Source of the DNA: Clostridium sp. 1001271st1 H5
GTDB lineage: Bacteria > Bacillota > Clostridia > Lachnospirales > Lachnospiraceae
Length of the DNA stretch: 64,000 nucleotides
Assembly (NCBI RefSeq): GCF_005845215.1
Contig: NZ_SPHO01000007.1
Location: forward strand, 186,001-250,000
Reading direction: 5' to 3'
Below the pieces are notes generated by a model. The model worked only from the letters and a program-made list of their open reading frames with translations. It had not been told where the DNA came from and ran no database searches. Of this stretch, positions 16,835 through 25,926 are shown one piece after another; the stretch's first letter is position 1; each line of letters begins with the position of its first letter. Both the position numbers and the translations under genes were made by a program.

Positions 16835-17308
16835 TTATTCCAATTCCACCAGAACCTCTATCTCACACGCGATTCCGCCCGGCAGCGCATTGGTTCCAAT
16901 GGCGGAACGGGCGGGAAGTCCTGCTTCCTCACCGAACAGCTCTGCAATCAGGCCGGAGCCACCGTTCACCACCTGGGGCTGCATGCCGAAGTCATCCGCA
17001 CTGTTTACAAAAGCCAGTACCTTCACGAATCGTTTAATCCGGTTCAAATCCCCGGTCTTTTCATGTAAGTTTGCCAGCAGGTTCAGCATACAGTTATAAG
17101 CTGCTTTCTGCCCGTCCTCAACCGCCAGGTCCTTTCCCAGCTTGCCCACTACCGTGTTTCCGTTTCCCAGGTCCGGACCGCAGCCTGAGCAGTAAAGAAA
17201 TTTATCGCCCAGCTCCTGTACCGGTGTATAAACACCGCCCTTGGCCGGCGGCTGCGGTAAGGTGATTCCTTTTTCCTTTAAAACCTCATATACGTCTCTC
17301 ATTTCCAT
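16835..17308 (-). CDS. RidA-family enamine/imine deaminase
   Basis: A 157-residue protein of the RidA/YjgF superfamily. RidA hydrolyses reactive enamines such as 2-aminoacrylate, released by PLP enzymes acting on serine or threonine, to 2-oxoacids and ammonia. Visible family features are the FLYCSGCGPDLGNG segment, the QKAAYNCMLNLLANL helix, and the C-terminal ARSAIGTNALPGGIACEIEVLVELE. In that segment Arg is the carboxylate-binding residue and Glu the usual end. It is about 25 residues longer at the N-terminus than the core family and fits the larger RidA subgroups. Position directly after a D-serine-dehydratase-like gene and a peptidase supports a role in that route. Confidence 0.88.
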   Translation of the reverse strand: MEMRDVYEVLKEKGITLPQPPAKGGVYTPVQELGDKFLYCSGCGPDLGNGNTVVGKLGKDLAVEDGQKAAYNCMLNLLANLHEKTGDLNRIKRFVKVLAFVNSADDFGMQPQVVNGGSGLIAELFGEEAGLPARSAIGTNALPGGIACEIEVLVELE

Positions 17309-17329
17309 CTCTCCTTAATTATATGTAAT

Positions 17330-18445
17330 TTAATATAAAACCTTATTAATGATGCCCTTATACAGACTCACGGCATCCCTCACCTGCTTTTCCCAGGTAA
17401 ATTCCCCCACCGTATGGGCCTGGGCAATATCCCCCGGACCGCAGATGACGGTCTTGATTCCCTGTTCCACCAGAAAGCACTGCTCGCAGGATGCGTCAAA
17501 GGGCCGGGGGAATGATTTGATTCCCAGAAGTTTTTCCCGTTCCTTAAGGCACAGCTTCACAAACCAGTCATCCGGACTGGTTTCACCTCCCGGCATATAG
17601 AAATGCGGCGTCCTTTGGCAGCAGTCAAGCCCGGCCCGTTTAAACCCATTGTCCAGGAACTGTCCCGCCTGTTCATAATCCATGCCCGGGTGAATCCTGA
17701 AATCCAGAAGCAGCCGGACATTTCCCGGCACCACATTGTCCTTTTCATACCCTTCCATCATAGTGACAGCAATTCCGGGGGGCGGAAGAACCGGATGGAC
17801 AATCTGTTTTAATTCCTGATTCATATCCCGGACTGCCTGAACCGCCCTGCATGCCCTGGTCACAGCATCATCCTCCTGTTCCGGAAGGGCCGCGTGTCTG
17901 GGCGCTCCTTTCACATCAATGTAATCCCTGGACACACCTCTGTGGGCAACCGCCACCTCCAGATTCGTGGGCTCGCCTATGACGGCGTAGCTGCCTCCGG
18001 CATGGGTCCTGAGATAGCTTAAGGTACCCAGATTGGAACACTCCTCATCCGCCACAAACAGAAGCTTCAGACAGCCCTTCATGGGTTCTTTCCTGGCGGC
18101 GCAGTCCATGGCGGCTTCACACATGGCAGCGATACCGCCTTTCATGTCGCTGGTTCCCCTGCCATACAGCCTGCCTTCCTTTTCTACCATGGAAAAGGGA
18201 CTGCCGTCCCACTCTCCCACGGCCGGCACCACGTCCAGATGTCCGTTGAACATAAGTTCCGGTCCTTCCCCATCCCCCAGGACAGCAATCAGGTTTGCCC
18301 TGCTGCCGCCTAAATCCTGTACTTCGCACCGGAAACCCAGAGGTTTAAGGATTCCGGCCAGGTACTGGGCCGCGGGTTTTTCATTTCCAGGAGGATTGAC
18401 GGTGTCAAAGCCAATCAGCTCCCTTAAAAGTTCTATGCAATCCAC
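17330..18445 (-). CDS. M20-family deacylase/peptidase (ArgE/DapE type)
   Basis: A 371-residue dizinc hydrolase. The metal motif is LMFNGHLDVVP (His near 69). It is followed by GTSDMKGG (bridging Asp) and VADEECSN (catalytic Glu and metal Glu). A dimerisation domain (about 175-285) and a C-terminal GPGDIAQAHTVGEF motif with the last zinc His complete the fold. Family members remove acyl groups from amino acids or split dipeptides. Length and motifs are complete. Its neighbours (a PLP enzyme, RidA and a CUT1-type importer) suggest it frees an amino acid from an N-acyl or conjugated substrate. The exact substrate is unknown. Confidence 0.9.
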   Translation of the reverse strand: MDCIELLRELIGFDTVNPPGNEKPAAQYLAGILKPLGFRCEVQDLGGSRANLIAVLGDGEGPELMFNGHLDVVPAVGEWDGSPFSMVEKEGRLYGRGTSDMKGGIAAMCEAAMDCAARKEPMKGCLKLLFVADEECSNLGTLSYLRTHAGGSYAVIGEPTNLEVAVAHRGVSRDYIDVKGAPRHAALPEQEDDAVTRACRAVQAVRDMNQELKQIVHPVLPPPGIAVTMMEGYEKDNVVPGNVRLLLDFRIHPGMDYEQAGQFLDNGFKRAGLDCCQRTPHFYMPGGETSPDDWFVKLCLKEREKLLGIKSFPRPFDASCEQCFLVEQGIKTVICGPGDIAQAHTVGEFTWEKQVRDAVSLYKGIINKVLY

Positions 18446-18506
18446 AAAATGCCTCCTTGTCTTAATGCTTTCCCGGAAATACGCTGCACCGCACGAATCG
18501 CACGGC

Positions 18507-19613
18507 CTAATAGGTGATTCTGCGGTTCCTCGCCGTCACCTGCCATCTGTCAGCCACCTGCCCGTTCCTTGCCACCAGTATCTCCGGATACAGCGCCGTG
18601 GTGGGACATATATGGGTGGGAATCACATAGAGACAGGTTCCTATGGCCGGTATCCTGCCTTCGTCCTCCAGCCGGAACGCCCAGTGTTCCTCGCTGTGTA
18701 TGATGGGTACCGCGTCCTCCAGTCCCACGATATATCCCCGCTGTCCCGCCGGGTCGGATGCAATTCCCTTATAGCCCAGGTCCGTGGTGAACACCCCCTT
18801 TGCAGGGCGGCTGATAACCCTGGTCATCACGGCTGCGCCGGGAATGAAATCCAAATCCGGAAGGTTCATGTAATACCCTGCATCCGTGATGAATGCAGTG
18901 CCCGGGGACAGATACCACCGGGTACAGCCTGCATGGCATGGAAATGAAGGGGTTCCTCCCGCCACTGCCATTTCACAGCAGATACCGTCCCTGACAAGGC
19001 GCTCCATGATATCCGCCACCTTTTTGTCCGTATCGTCCACCTGGGCCAGTCTCAGGGCCGCATCCCTGTTATTGTGGTTTCCATCATAACAGTGCATACC
19101 GCACAGGCGGAGCCCCGGAAGGGCGGACGCGAAGCGGTAAAGCTCCTCCAGCTGTTCAATGGGAACACCGGTACGGTTCATCCCCATGTTCACATCCACC
19201 AGCATTGGCAGCACAATCCCCTGTTCCACGCATACCCGGGAAAGGGCTTCAAACTGGTTCCGGTCATCCTCCACGCCGTAGAAAACCGTATCAGGATACG
19301 CCTTTGCCAGTTTCACCAAACGTTCCATATTAGGACCAATCAGCGGATAGGCCAGAATTACCTTTTCAGCCCCTGCCTCCGCAGCCATCTCAGCCTCCGC
19401 AACGGTAGCTGTCTTAAACTTTGTGATGCCGTACTCCATCTGCATCTTCACCATGTCCATGGATTTATGGCTCTTTACATGGGGCCAAAGCCGCTCCGGG
19501 CTTCCGGCTGTCCCAATTGCCTTTTTTATGTTGTCCCTGATGATTTCCTCATAATAAATGAGGCTGGGTGATATAATTGCTTCCGTTTCCCTGAGTTCGT
19601 ACATATGTCCCAT
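18507..19613 (-). CDS. D-serine-dehydratase/D-threonine-aldolase-like PLP enzyme
   Basis: A 368-residue enzyme of the alanine-racemase-fold DSD1/D-TA family, active on D-hydroxyamino acids. The PLP lysine is in WPHVKSHK (Lys47). Near the C-terminus the metal motif reads THICPT, with His334 and Cys336. A His-X-Cys pair binds zinc in eukaryotic D-serine dehydratases, while D-threonine aldolases use His-X-Asp. The motif therefore favours dehydration, which would give an enamine and then a 2-oxoacid. The ATG at 19613 lies 3 bases past the amidohydrolase stop, with GGGAG just upstream. RidA lies two genes downstream. Family known; substrate inferred. Confidence 0.85.
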   Translation of the reverse strand: MGHMYELRETEAIISPSLIYYEEIIRDNIKKAIGTAGSPERLWPHVKSHKSMDMVKMQMEYGITKFKTATVAEAEMAAEAGAEKVILAYPLIGPNMERLVKLAKAYPDTVFYGVEDDRNQFEALSRVCVEQGIVLPMLVDVNMGMNRTGVPIEQLEELYRFASALPGLRLCGMHCYDGNHNNRDAALRLAQVDDTDKKVADIMERLVRDGICCEMAVAGGTPSFPCHAGCTRWYLSPGTAFITDAGYYMNLPDLDFIPGAAVMTRVISRPAKGVFTTDLGYKGIASDPAGQRGYIVGLEDAVPIIHSEEHWAFRLEDEGRIPAIGTCLYVIPTHICPTTALYPEILVARNGQVADRWQVTARNRRITY

Positions 19614-19615
19614 AT

Positions 19616-20902
19616 TTATTCTCCCTGTTTCATTATTTTTCCCCTGCACACAACATGCCTCACATGCCGGAACGCTTCTATGTCCTCCAGGGGGCTCCGT
19701 TCCACTGCTATAAAATCCGCTTCATATCCTGGGGCCAGCATGCCCAGGAAGTCCCCCAACCCCAAAGCCCTGGCGCCCTCCAGCGTGGCCGCTTGAATCA
19801 CTTCCTCCGGCGTAAGGCCGCACCTCCTGCATAAAAGCTCCATCTCCAGCCAGGTCTCATGGAAAAAGGTGAATCCGCAGCCTGCATCCGTTCCAATCAC
19901 GGGACGCATTCCCAAATCAGACAGGCGGGCGAAAATCTCACATTCCCGCTTTTCCTGCTCCAGGAAAAAGGCTTCCCGCTCATCCGGTTTTTTCACGCCA
20001 TCCCTGGCAGGGTCCAGCATATGGTAGTTGTTGGATATACCTGCCATGAAAAAACGGTTGTTCCCGCAAAACCGTTCCATCACATCCGGCTCATAACACC
20101 GTTCCAAAAGCCCCGTACGATGGTTCCGCCTGAAACAGGCGCAGTGTTCCAGGCTGTCCACCCCGGCCTCCAGGGCGTTCACACAGGAGCTGGTTGTCAG
20201 GCAGTGGGCTGCTGTGGGAAGTCCCAGTTCATGAGCCGTCTCCACTGCCGCCCGGATTTCCTCCCTGCTGTAGGTGTCGCGCTCCGGTATGGAGCCGGGG
20301 GTAAGCTGGCCTCCGCTGACAATCAGCTTGATGCAGCCGCAGCCCGCTGATTTGCGTTCTTTCACGGCCTGTATCAATCCCTGCGCACCGTTGGAGGTCT
20401 TTCCTAAGAATGCCAGATGTCCTCCATCCGGGGTCAGAGGCATGCCCGCTGCCTGAATCCTTGGCAGGTCCGCCCCTGTCTCCGCCACGGCTTTCTTCCG
20501 GTCCGGACCTGTTTCCAGGTCCATGGGATTATCTGAGCCTAAGGCCCTCACCAGGTCCATGGAGCTTCCCGCGTCCCGGACCGTTGTCACGCCTGAGCGC
20601 AAAAGCATCCTGGCGTGTTCCATGGCCCCGGCCAGACGGGTCCCTCTGTCCTCCCTGATGTAGGCTCCATAAGTATCCCCGGAGGGCGTAAACTCCAGAT
20701 GCACATGGGTATTAATCAGACCAGGCAGGATATAGCTGTCCGAACAATCCATAATCCTTGCGCCGGGATGCGCCTGGGCCAGTTCCTCAAAGCGCCCCAT
20801 CTCCTTAATCCGGCTTTTCTCCAGAACCATCCCTGTATATTTCATTTTCCTTGAAAGAGAATCATAAATTCCCTTCCCATGGACCAGCACCGGTATCTCC
20901 AT
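19616..20902 (-). CDS. Metal-dependent amidohydrolase (imidazolonepropionase/prolidase-like)
   Basis: A 428-residue TIM-barrel hydrolase. Metal ligands are visible in LINTHVHLEF (HxH, about 60-69), AAHCLT (about 213) and EHCACF (about 233). The catalytic Asp is in IGTDAGCGF (about 330-338). A small beta domain made of both termini includes the final AGYEADFIAVERSPLEDIEAF segment. This branch includes Xaa-Pro dipeptidases, imidazolonepropionase and hydrolases of cyclic amides. It is placed between the CUT1-type permeases and the PLP enzyme, nearly touching the latter. It may open or split the imported compound before the PLP step. Confidence 0.87.
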   Translation of the reverse strand: MEIPVLVHGKGIYDSLSRKMKYTGMVLEKSRIKEMGRFEELAQAHPGARIMDCSDSYILPGLINTHVHLEFTPSGDTYGAYIREDRGTRLAGAMEHARMLLRSGVTTVRDAGSSMDLVRALGSDNPMDLETGPDRKKAVAETGADLPRIQAAGMPLTPDGGHLAFLGKTSNGAQGLIQAVKERKSAGCGCIKLIVSGGQLTPGSIPERDTYSREEIRAAVETAHELGLPTAAHCLTTSSCVNALEAGVDSLEHCACFRRNHRTGLLERCYEPDVMERFCGNNRFFMAGISNNYHMLDPARDGVKKPDEREAFFLEQEKRECEIFARLSDLGMRPVIGTDAGCGFTFFHETWLEMELLCRRCGLTPEEVIQAATLEGARALGLGDFLGMLAPGYEADFIAVERSPLEDIEAFRHVRHVVCRGKIMKQGE

Positions 20903-20941
20903 GAATTCCTCCTCTGCTGCGCGCTTTTCCGGCCTGGGTTC

Positions 20942-21778
20942 CTACCCCTTTACCGCTCCGGCCGTCATGCCCTGAACAATGTATTTCTGCAGTATCATGG
21001 TCAGGATGATGGTTGGCACAATAACCACAATGGTGGCTGCCAGCATACGGCCCCAGCGTATGTCTGCGCCCGACACAAAATACTGCAGGGAGACAGGAAG
21101 GGTTCTTGTCTTCTCACCGCTGAGGATAAGGGCAAACTGGAAGTTGTTCCAGGAGCCCAGGAACGAAAGGGTGGAGCAGGTCACTAATCCGGGCGCGCTG
21201 ATGGGCAGAAGGACGTCCTTAAAACACTTCTGCCTGGTACAGCCGTCCACAATGGCTGCCTCCTCCAGTTCCAATGGCAAATCACTGAAAAATCCCACCA
21301 TAATCCACACAATCAGCGGAAGGGACAATACCATGTGGCTGAGAATCAGCACGCCGTAGGTATCAATCATGCGCAGCTTGGAAAATATGAAATAATAGGG
21401 CAGCAGAATGGATATGTTGGGCAGAAGGCGGGCCGTAAGGATGGCTGTGTTGGCCTTTCCCATTTTATATCTGGCAATTGCATAGGCTGCCGGTACTCCC
21501 AGGAGCAGGGACAGCGCTGTGGACGCCACTGCTACAATGGTGGAATTCAGCATATAGGTGCCGTAGTGCTGGGTCTTAAATATGTAAATGTAGTTATCCA
21601 GTATGGGTTTGAATCCAAACAGCTTGGGAGGCATGATATACACCTGGGCCATATTTTTAAAGGAAGAAATGAGCACAAAATACAGCGGGAACAGAATCGG
21701 TATCACGATAATCAGGACCAGGATGCCAAATAATAATTTTGAGATAATCTTCTTTGTCCTGAACTTATTAACCCCCAT
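20942..21778 (-). CDS. CUT1-type ABC importer permease (MalG-like)
   Basis: A 278-residue permease with six membrane helices. The EAA loop EEAAIVDGCTRQKCFKDVLLPISAPG (about 185-210) docks the ATPase. The N-terminus is short and charged, as in MalG-type subunits. It overlaps the MalF-like gene by 11 bases. No ATPase gene is in the operon; CUT1 systems of Firmicutes often share one MsmX-type ATPase encoded elsewhere. Sequence places it among carbohydrate importers, yet its neighbours act on amino acids and amides. Confidence 0.92.
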   Translation of the reverse strand: MGVNKFRTKKIISKLLFGILVLIIVIPILFPLYFVLISSFKNMAQVYIMPPKLFGFKPILDNYIYIFKTQHYGTYMLNSTIVAVASTALSLLLGVPAAYAIARYKMGKANTAILTARLLPNISILLPYYFIFSKLRMIDTYGVLILSHMVLSLPLIVWIMVGFFSDLPLELEEAAIVDGCTRQKCFKDVLLPISAPGLVTCSTLSFLGSWNNFQFALILSGEKTRTLPVSLQYFVSGADIRWGRMLAATIVVIVPTIILTMILQKYIVQGMTAGAVKG

Positions 21779-22652
21779 AATACGCCACCAACTTTCTCTG
21801 TATCTTCATGACTAAAACGCTGAGCAGCAGCACAATCACAAACAATATTATGAGCATTGTAGATGAAAGGCCGAATTTGTAATAGGAAAATGCCGTCTCA
21901 TAGGCAAACAGGTTAAGTGTCCTGGATGCATTGGCCGGTCCACCCTTTGTCATGGCGTAAATCAGGTCAAAGGACTTGAACACGTCTATGAACCGCAGCA
22001 GGCCGATGGAAAACAGGGTCTGGGTGAGAAGAGGCAGGGTCACCTGGAAAAATGTCTGTATGGGCGTTGCCCCGTCCACCCTGGCAGCCTCCATTGGGTC
22101 TGTTGGAAGCGACGAAAGTCCTGCCAGACATACAATCACCACCATGGGAGTCATCTGCCATGTCTCCACCGCTGCAATGGCGGGAATGACCGTCTGCTTT
22201 GCCGACACAAAGGCTGACCTGGGAAGGCCCACGGTTGTAAAGATATAATTCAGCAGGCCCGAGGACGGCTCATAGAACAGCATCCACATCAGGCCCACTG
22301 CCACAGGCGCCATCATGTATGGCAGCAGCACCACTGCCTTCACCCCGTTCTTGCCCCTGAAATCCTTATTCAGTACAAGGGCAATGGCAAGACCCAGCAG
22401 CATCTCAGCCACCGTTGCAATGGCTGTGTAGTAAAATGTAATTCCCAGAGACTGCCAGAATTCCCTGCTGGCCAGCACATCCAGATAATTCTTTCCCCAG
22501 TTAAAGCGCATGCCGTTCCCCATCAGCAGGTTCCAGTCATTCAGGCTGAATATGAAAGTCATTGCAATGGGAACCGCAATCATGGCCATCATAAAAATAA
22601 GGGCAGGCAGGGAAAAGACCCACTTAATATGTTTGTTGACAAAATTGTTCAT
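21768..22652 (-). CDS. CUT1-type ABC importer permease (MalF-like)
   Basis: A 294-residue permease with six helices. The EAA loop MEAARVDGATPIQTFFQVTLPLLTQ is near residue 190. Start ATG 22652 fits GAGAGGG eight bases upstream; a GTG two codons earlier is less likely. It pairs with the MalG-like subunit just downstream. It follows the binding-protein gene after a hairpin that probably trims or dampens the downstream message. Confidence 0.92.
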   Translation of the reverse strand: MNNFVNKHIKWVFSLPALIFMMAMIAVPIAMTFIFSLNDWNLLMGNGMRFNWGKNYLDVLASREFWQSLGITFYYTAIATVAEMLLGLAIALVLNKDFRGKNGVKAVVLLPYMMAPVAVGLMWMLFYEPSSGLLNYIFTTVGLPRSAFVSAKQTVIPAIAAVETWQMTPMVVIVCLAGLSSLPTDPMEAARVDGATPIQTFFQVTLPLLTQTLFSIGLLRFIDVFKSFDLIYAMTKGGPANASRTLNLFAYETAFSYYKFGLSSTMLIILFVIVLLLSVLVMKIQRKLVAYYGG

Positions 22653-22676
22653 ATACACATCCCTCTCTGTTGTCAG

Positions 22677-22708
22677 AAAGGAGCCTGGTAATCATTGCAG
22701 GCTCCTTT
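22677..22708 (-). other. Intercistronic hairpin between binding protein and permeases
   Basis: AAAGGAGCCTG (22677-22687) and CAGGCTCCTTT (22698-22708) pair perfectly around a ten-base loop with no T-run. Such stems after the binding-protein gene commonly make that gene more abundant in mRNA than the permease genes. Confidence 0.7.
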
Positions 22709-22756
22709 CCATTGTCTCCAAAGCACGTCCGGCTGAATCAGCCTTCGGGACACGCT

Positions 22757-24178
22757 TTAATCCTCATAGGGATAATCCGCGCCGTACTCACCTGCATCCT
22801 TAAGGAGCTGGTCCACCTTTTCCGCCGCTGCATTCATCTTGCTCTCCAAATCCGGTCCCTCTCCCTTTGTCTCAATGGAGTACACAATGGCCTCGCCCAT
22901 GGCGTCCCTGGCCTCTGATACGGCGGTCATCCTGGGAAGTCCGTACTGGTTGGTGGTATCAGCCTGAATCTCTTCATTGTATGCCTGGATGTAGTCTTCC
23001 GGCATGGCGGCTGTGACGCGCTCATCGTCCCATACGGAAGCCCTGAAGGTGGGCATTCCCTTTGGAGTGATGTCGGCCGCAATATCCTTGCCTGCCGCAT
23101 ATTTGAGGAATTCCCATGCAGCCTCCTTGTTCTTAGAGCCTGAGTAAATGGATGCGCCCCACACCACCTGCTTATAGGACTGGCGTCCTGCAGGACCTTC
23201 CGGAATGGGAGCAACCCCTACCTTGTCGTAGAAGGAAGACTCATTGGGGTCTATCAAAGTCTGATACAGGGCAATGGCATCCACGCACATGCCTACCTGT
23301 CCGGCGTTGAACAGCTGGGTCATCTGGGAATATCCTGCGGTCAGTATGCCCTCCGGAGCATAGTCCCCCAGCAGCTTTCCATAGAATTTAGCTGCTTCCA
23401 GGTTCTCGGGCGTGTTAAAGGCGCATGTGCCGTCCTTGAAATAAGCGCCGCCAAATCCGTAAAGGAAGGGTGAAAACTGGGAGGTCAGGGCTATCTTCTC
23501 GCCGCGGCAGGCAATGGCATAAAAATTGCCTGCAGGGTCATTGATTTTCCCGCATACATCCAGCAGCTCATCGTAATTTGTGGGAACCTTCACTCCCTTT
23601 TCCTCAAATACATCCTTCCGGTAGAACATCAGCTGTACGGAAGAATACAGGGGAAGGGCTCCGATGGCCCCGTCAGACTTAATCTTTATCTGTTCCATGG
23701 GTGCCGACGAGAAGTCTTCCCAGTCAAATTCCGGGTCCTCTAAATATTCATCCAGCGGTTCAATCCATCCGTTATTGCTGTAAGCCGCCATGTCCTGCAG
23801 CGGGCTCATGAGGAACGCGTCAATGGTGGAGGAGCCTGCCAGAAATTCCGTGGTTATCTTCTCGCGAAGCTGGGCTTCCCCGTACAGCTCCAGATTCACC
23901 TTGATTCCTGTCTCCTCCTCAAAATCATCCAGATACGCTTCAATCGCATCTGAAATCTGTCCTGTCATACTGAGGACACGGATTGTTGTGCCGGCATAGG
24001 GCTTTTCCCCTGCCTCCCCTGCGGCGGTTTCCCCGGATGTCCCCTCTGCTTCCTTGCCGGCCGGAGCCTCCGAAGCCTTGGACGTATCACCCGGCAGTCC
24101 GCTGGTCCCCCCGGAACAGCCTGCAAGTGACCCCGCCAGCATTACTGCGCTTAAAGCCATACAAATTTTACGTTTCAT
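22757..24178 (-). CDS. Family 1 extracellular solute-binding lipoprotein
   Basis: A 473-residue lipoprotein. The signal peptide MKRKICMALSAVMLAGSLAGC has lipobox LAGC (Cys21). A Ser/Glu/Ala-rich linker follows, then a MalE-like fold with motifs ITTEFLAGSSTIDAFLMSP and AAWEFLKYAAG. ATG 24178 fits GAAGGAGGG; a longer frame to 24199 does not. It delivers substrate to the two permeases downstream. It is transcribed after a strong terminator, so probably from its own promoter (a candidate TATACT lies about 45 bases upstream). The YesMN-like pair just upstream is its likely regulator. Confidence 0.92.
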   Translation of the reverse strand: MKRKICMALSAVMLAGSLAGCSGGTSGLPGDTSKASEAPAGKEAEGTSGETAAGEAGEKPYAGTTIRVLSMTGQISDAIEAYLDDFEEETGIKVNLELYGEAQLREKITTEFLAGSSTIDAFLMSPLQDMAAYSNNGWIEPLDEYLEDPEFDWEDFSSAPMEQIKIKSDGAIGALPLYSSVQLMFYRKDVFEEKGVKVPTNYDELLDVCGKINDPAGNFYAIACRGEKIALTSQFSPFLYGFGGAYFKDGTCAFNTPENLEAAKFYGKLLGDYAPEGILTAGYSQMTQLFNAGQVGMCVDAIALYQTLIDPNESSFYDKVGVAPIPEGPAGRQSYKQVVWGASIYSGSKNKEAAWEFLKYAAGKDIAADITPKGMPTFRASVWDDERVTAAMPEDYIQAYNEEIQADTTNQYGLPRMTAVSEARDAMGEAIVYSIETKGEGPDLESKMNAAAEKVDQLLKDAGEYGADYPYED

Positions 24179-24253
24179 AAATACCCTCCTTCTATTCACG
24201 TTTTCTTAAACTGTAAGCATAGTATAAATGTTCATTCCCTGATTTGGAATTTA

Positions 24254-24306
24254 AAAAAATAGGGATTATTGGTATTATTGTCCACCAAAAATAATCCCTA
24301 TTTTTT
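24254..24306. terminator. Strong bidirectional terminator between regulator and importer genes
   Basis: Perfect 17-base arms 24254-24270 and 24290-24306 (AAAAAATAGGGATTATT and its complement) enclose a 19-base loop. On the minus strand it ends the kinase-regulator transcript and isolates the binding-protein gene. Confidence 0.92.
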
Positions 24307-24348
24307 ATTTGAATTATTGTATGATTCTTTTTAAATATTGTATGATTT

Positions 24349-25926
24349 TCACAATTTCCGCACGTCACTGGGACTCATATTGTAATATTTTTTGAACAGG
24401 CGGCTGAAATAGGAGATGTCATGTATGCCTATCCGGCTGGCCGCCTCCTGGACCTGGATATTGGAGCTGCCAAGAAGGGTAAACGCCTTTTTCATCTTCA
24501 GCCGGTTGAAATAATTCACAAAGGTGTCCCCGGCAGCCTTCTTAAACAGGATGCAGAACTGGCTTTTTCCCAGGGCGCACCATCCGGCTGCTTCCTCCAG
24601 GCTTATATTCTCATCCACATGGTCCTCCAGGTACTGAAGAAACCTGGTAATCTCCGGATTCGCGCTCTTATTGGCCAGTAAATAATCCACCACGGACTGC
24701 ACCGCTGCCTTAAAACAGCCCTTTAACTCCGTCAGTGTCTCGGCTCCCCAGAAATCCCCGGTGGAGTATATCTCATCGTATTCAGGCACATCCGTTCCCT
24801 CGGGAATGGAATATCCTGATATGAACACCCATGTCTCCACCACGCCGCGTCGTATGGCCTGTATCTGGTCAAAGGACCGGAATCCCGCCATCTCCTCAAA
24901 CCAGCTGTCAATCAGCCGGAATGCCTCATCTGCATCCTGCCTGAATATGGCCTCCTGCATGTTCCGCTGCACACTCCTTTTTGTGATGAAGGGACGGCCT
25001 GTTTCCTCCTTCTTGCTGTGAAAGGCGGCCGGACCGTCAAAGAAGCGCAGGGCCGCCAGCCTCCTGGCCTGGGCGAAACCGGCCGGAATGTCCATGCGGC
25101 TTAAGCACTCCTGGCCCAGTCCCATGGAAAGGGTCAGGTTCAGGTGGGTCTTTAAAGCATGATTGAGCAAATCCAGGGTGTCCGGAAAAAAACAGTCCGC
25201 ACGGTCCCCTCCCACGCTTCTGAACAGGACCACAATTTCATTCTCGCCGGTAAAAGCCAGGTCTGATTTCGGCAGCTCTTCAAAGTACTCCCGGATTATG
25301 TTCAAAAGGCCGTACCTTCTGATATGGGCGTCCGTGCTGCTGCCCGGACGGTTCATCCGTTCACTGTCCACCAGAAAACAGCCTGCCCGGTAAGTTTCAA
25401 AGGGATTATAGGTATATCCCAGCCGGTCCAGCAGCATTTCATTGTCCCCAGGCCCGTGATTTCCCAGCAGCAGGGTCTTTAAGTCCTCCTCCCGGTTAAA
25501 GGACTGCACCTTCATGTCCAGGCTGCCCCGGCCCGCCTTCTTCTGTTCCTCCTCTATCATGGCCTTTAACCTTGTGATAAGCTCCACCAAAGTATCCTGG
25601 GTAAAGGACAGCTTAAGTATATAGTCCTCCGCCCCCAGCTTGATGGCCTTCTTCACATAGTCAATCTCATCCACGCAGCTCAAAACCACAACCTTTGTAT
25701 CCGGGTGGTTCTCCCTTATATACTTCACCAGCTGGATTCCGTCCATGCCGGGCATCATAATGTCCGTAAACACGATATCAGGCACATCCCGGTTCATGCA
25801 CTCCACTGCGTCCTTTCCGGATTCACAGGTGGATACCACCCTGCATCCGTAGGCTTCCCAGTTAATGCATGACTGGAATCCCACCCTAACTATGATTTCA
25901 TCATCCACAATCATTACCTTCAGCAT
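24349..25926 (-). CDS. YesN-type response regulator with AraC DNA-binding domain
   Basis: A 525-residue regulator. The receiver domain (1-120) has the acidic pocket in MIVDDE and the phosphoacceptor Asp in DIVFTDIMMPGMDG (about residue 55). A long central region of no known fold follows (about 150-410). Two AraC-type helix-turn-helix motifs end the protein (about 425-525; SRIGIHDISYFSRLFKKYYNMSPSDVRK). Overlap of seven bases with the kinase gene upstream shows they are a pair. Systems of this type usually control the adjacent CUT1 importer genes. Confidence 0.93.
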   Translation of the reverse strand: MLKVMIVDDEIIVRVGFQSCINWEAYGCRVVSTCESGKDAVECMNRDVPDIVFTDIMMPGMDGIQLVKYIRENHPDTKVVVLSCVDEIDYVKKAIKLGAEDYILKLSFTQDTLVELITRLKAMIEEEQKKAGRGSLDMKVQSFNREEDLKTLLLGNHGPGDNEMLLDRLGYTYNPFETYRAGCFLVDSERMNRPGSSTDAHIRRYGLLNIIREYFEELPKSDLAFTGENEIVVLFRSVGGDRADCFFPDTLDLLNHALKTHLNLTLSMGLGQECLSRMDIPAGFAQARRLAALRFFDGPAAFHSKKEETGRPFITKRSVQRNMQEAIFRQDADEAFRLIDSWFEEMAGFRSFDQIQAIRRGVVETWVFISGYSIPEGTDVPEYDEIYSTGDFWGAETLTELKGCFKAAVQSVVDYLLANKSANPEITRFLQYLEDHVDENISLEEAAGWCALGKSQFCILFKKAAGDTFVNYFNRLKMKKAFTLLGSSNIQVQEAASRIGIHDISYFSRLFKKYYNMSPSDVRKL

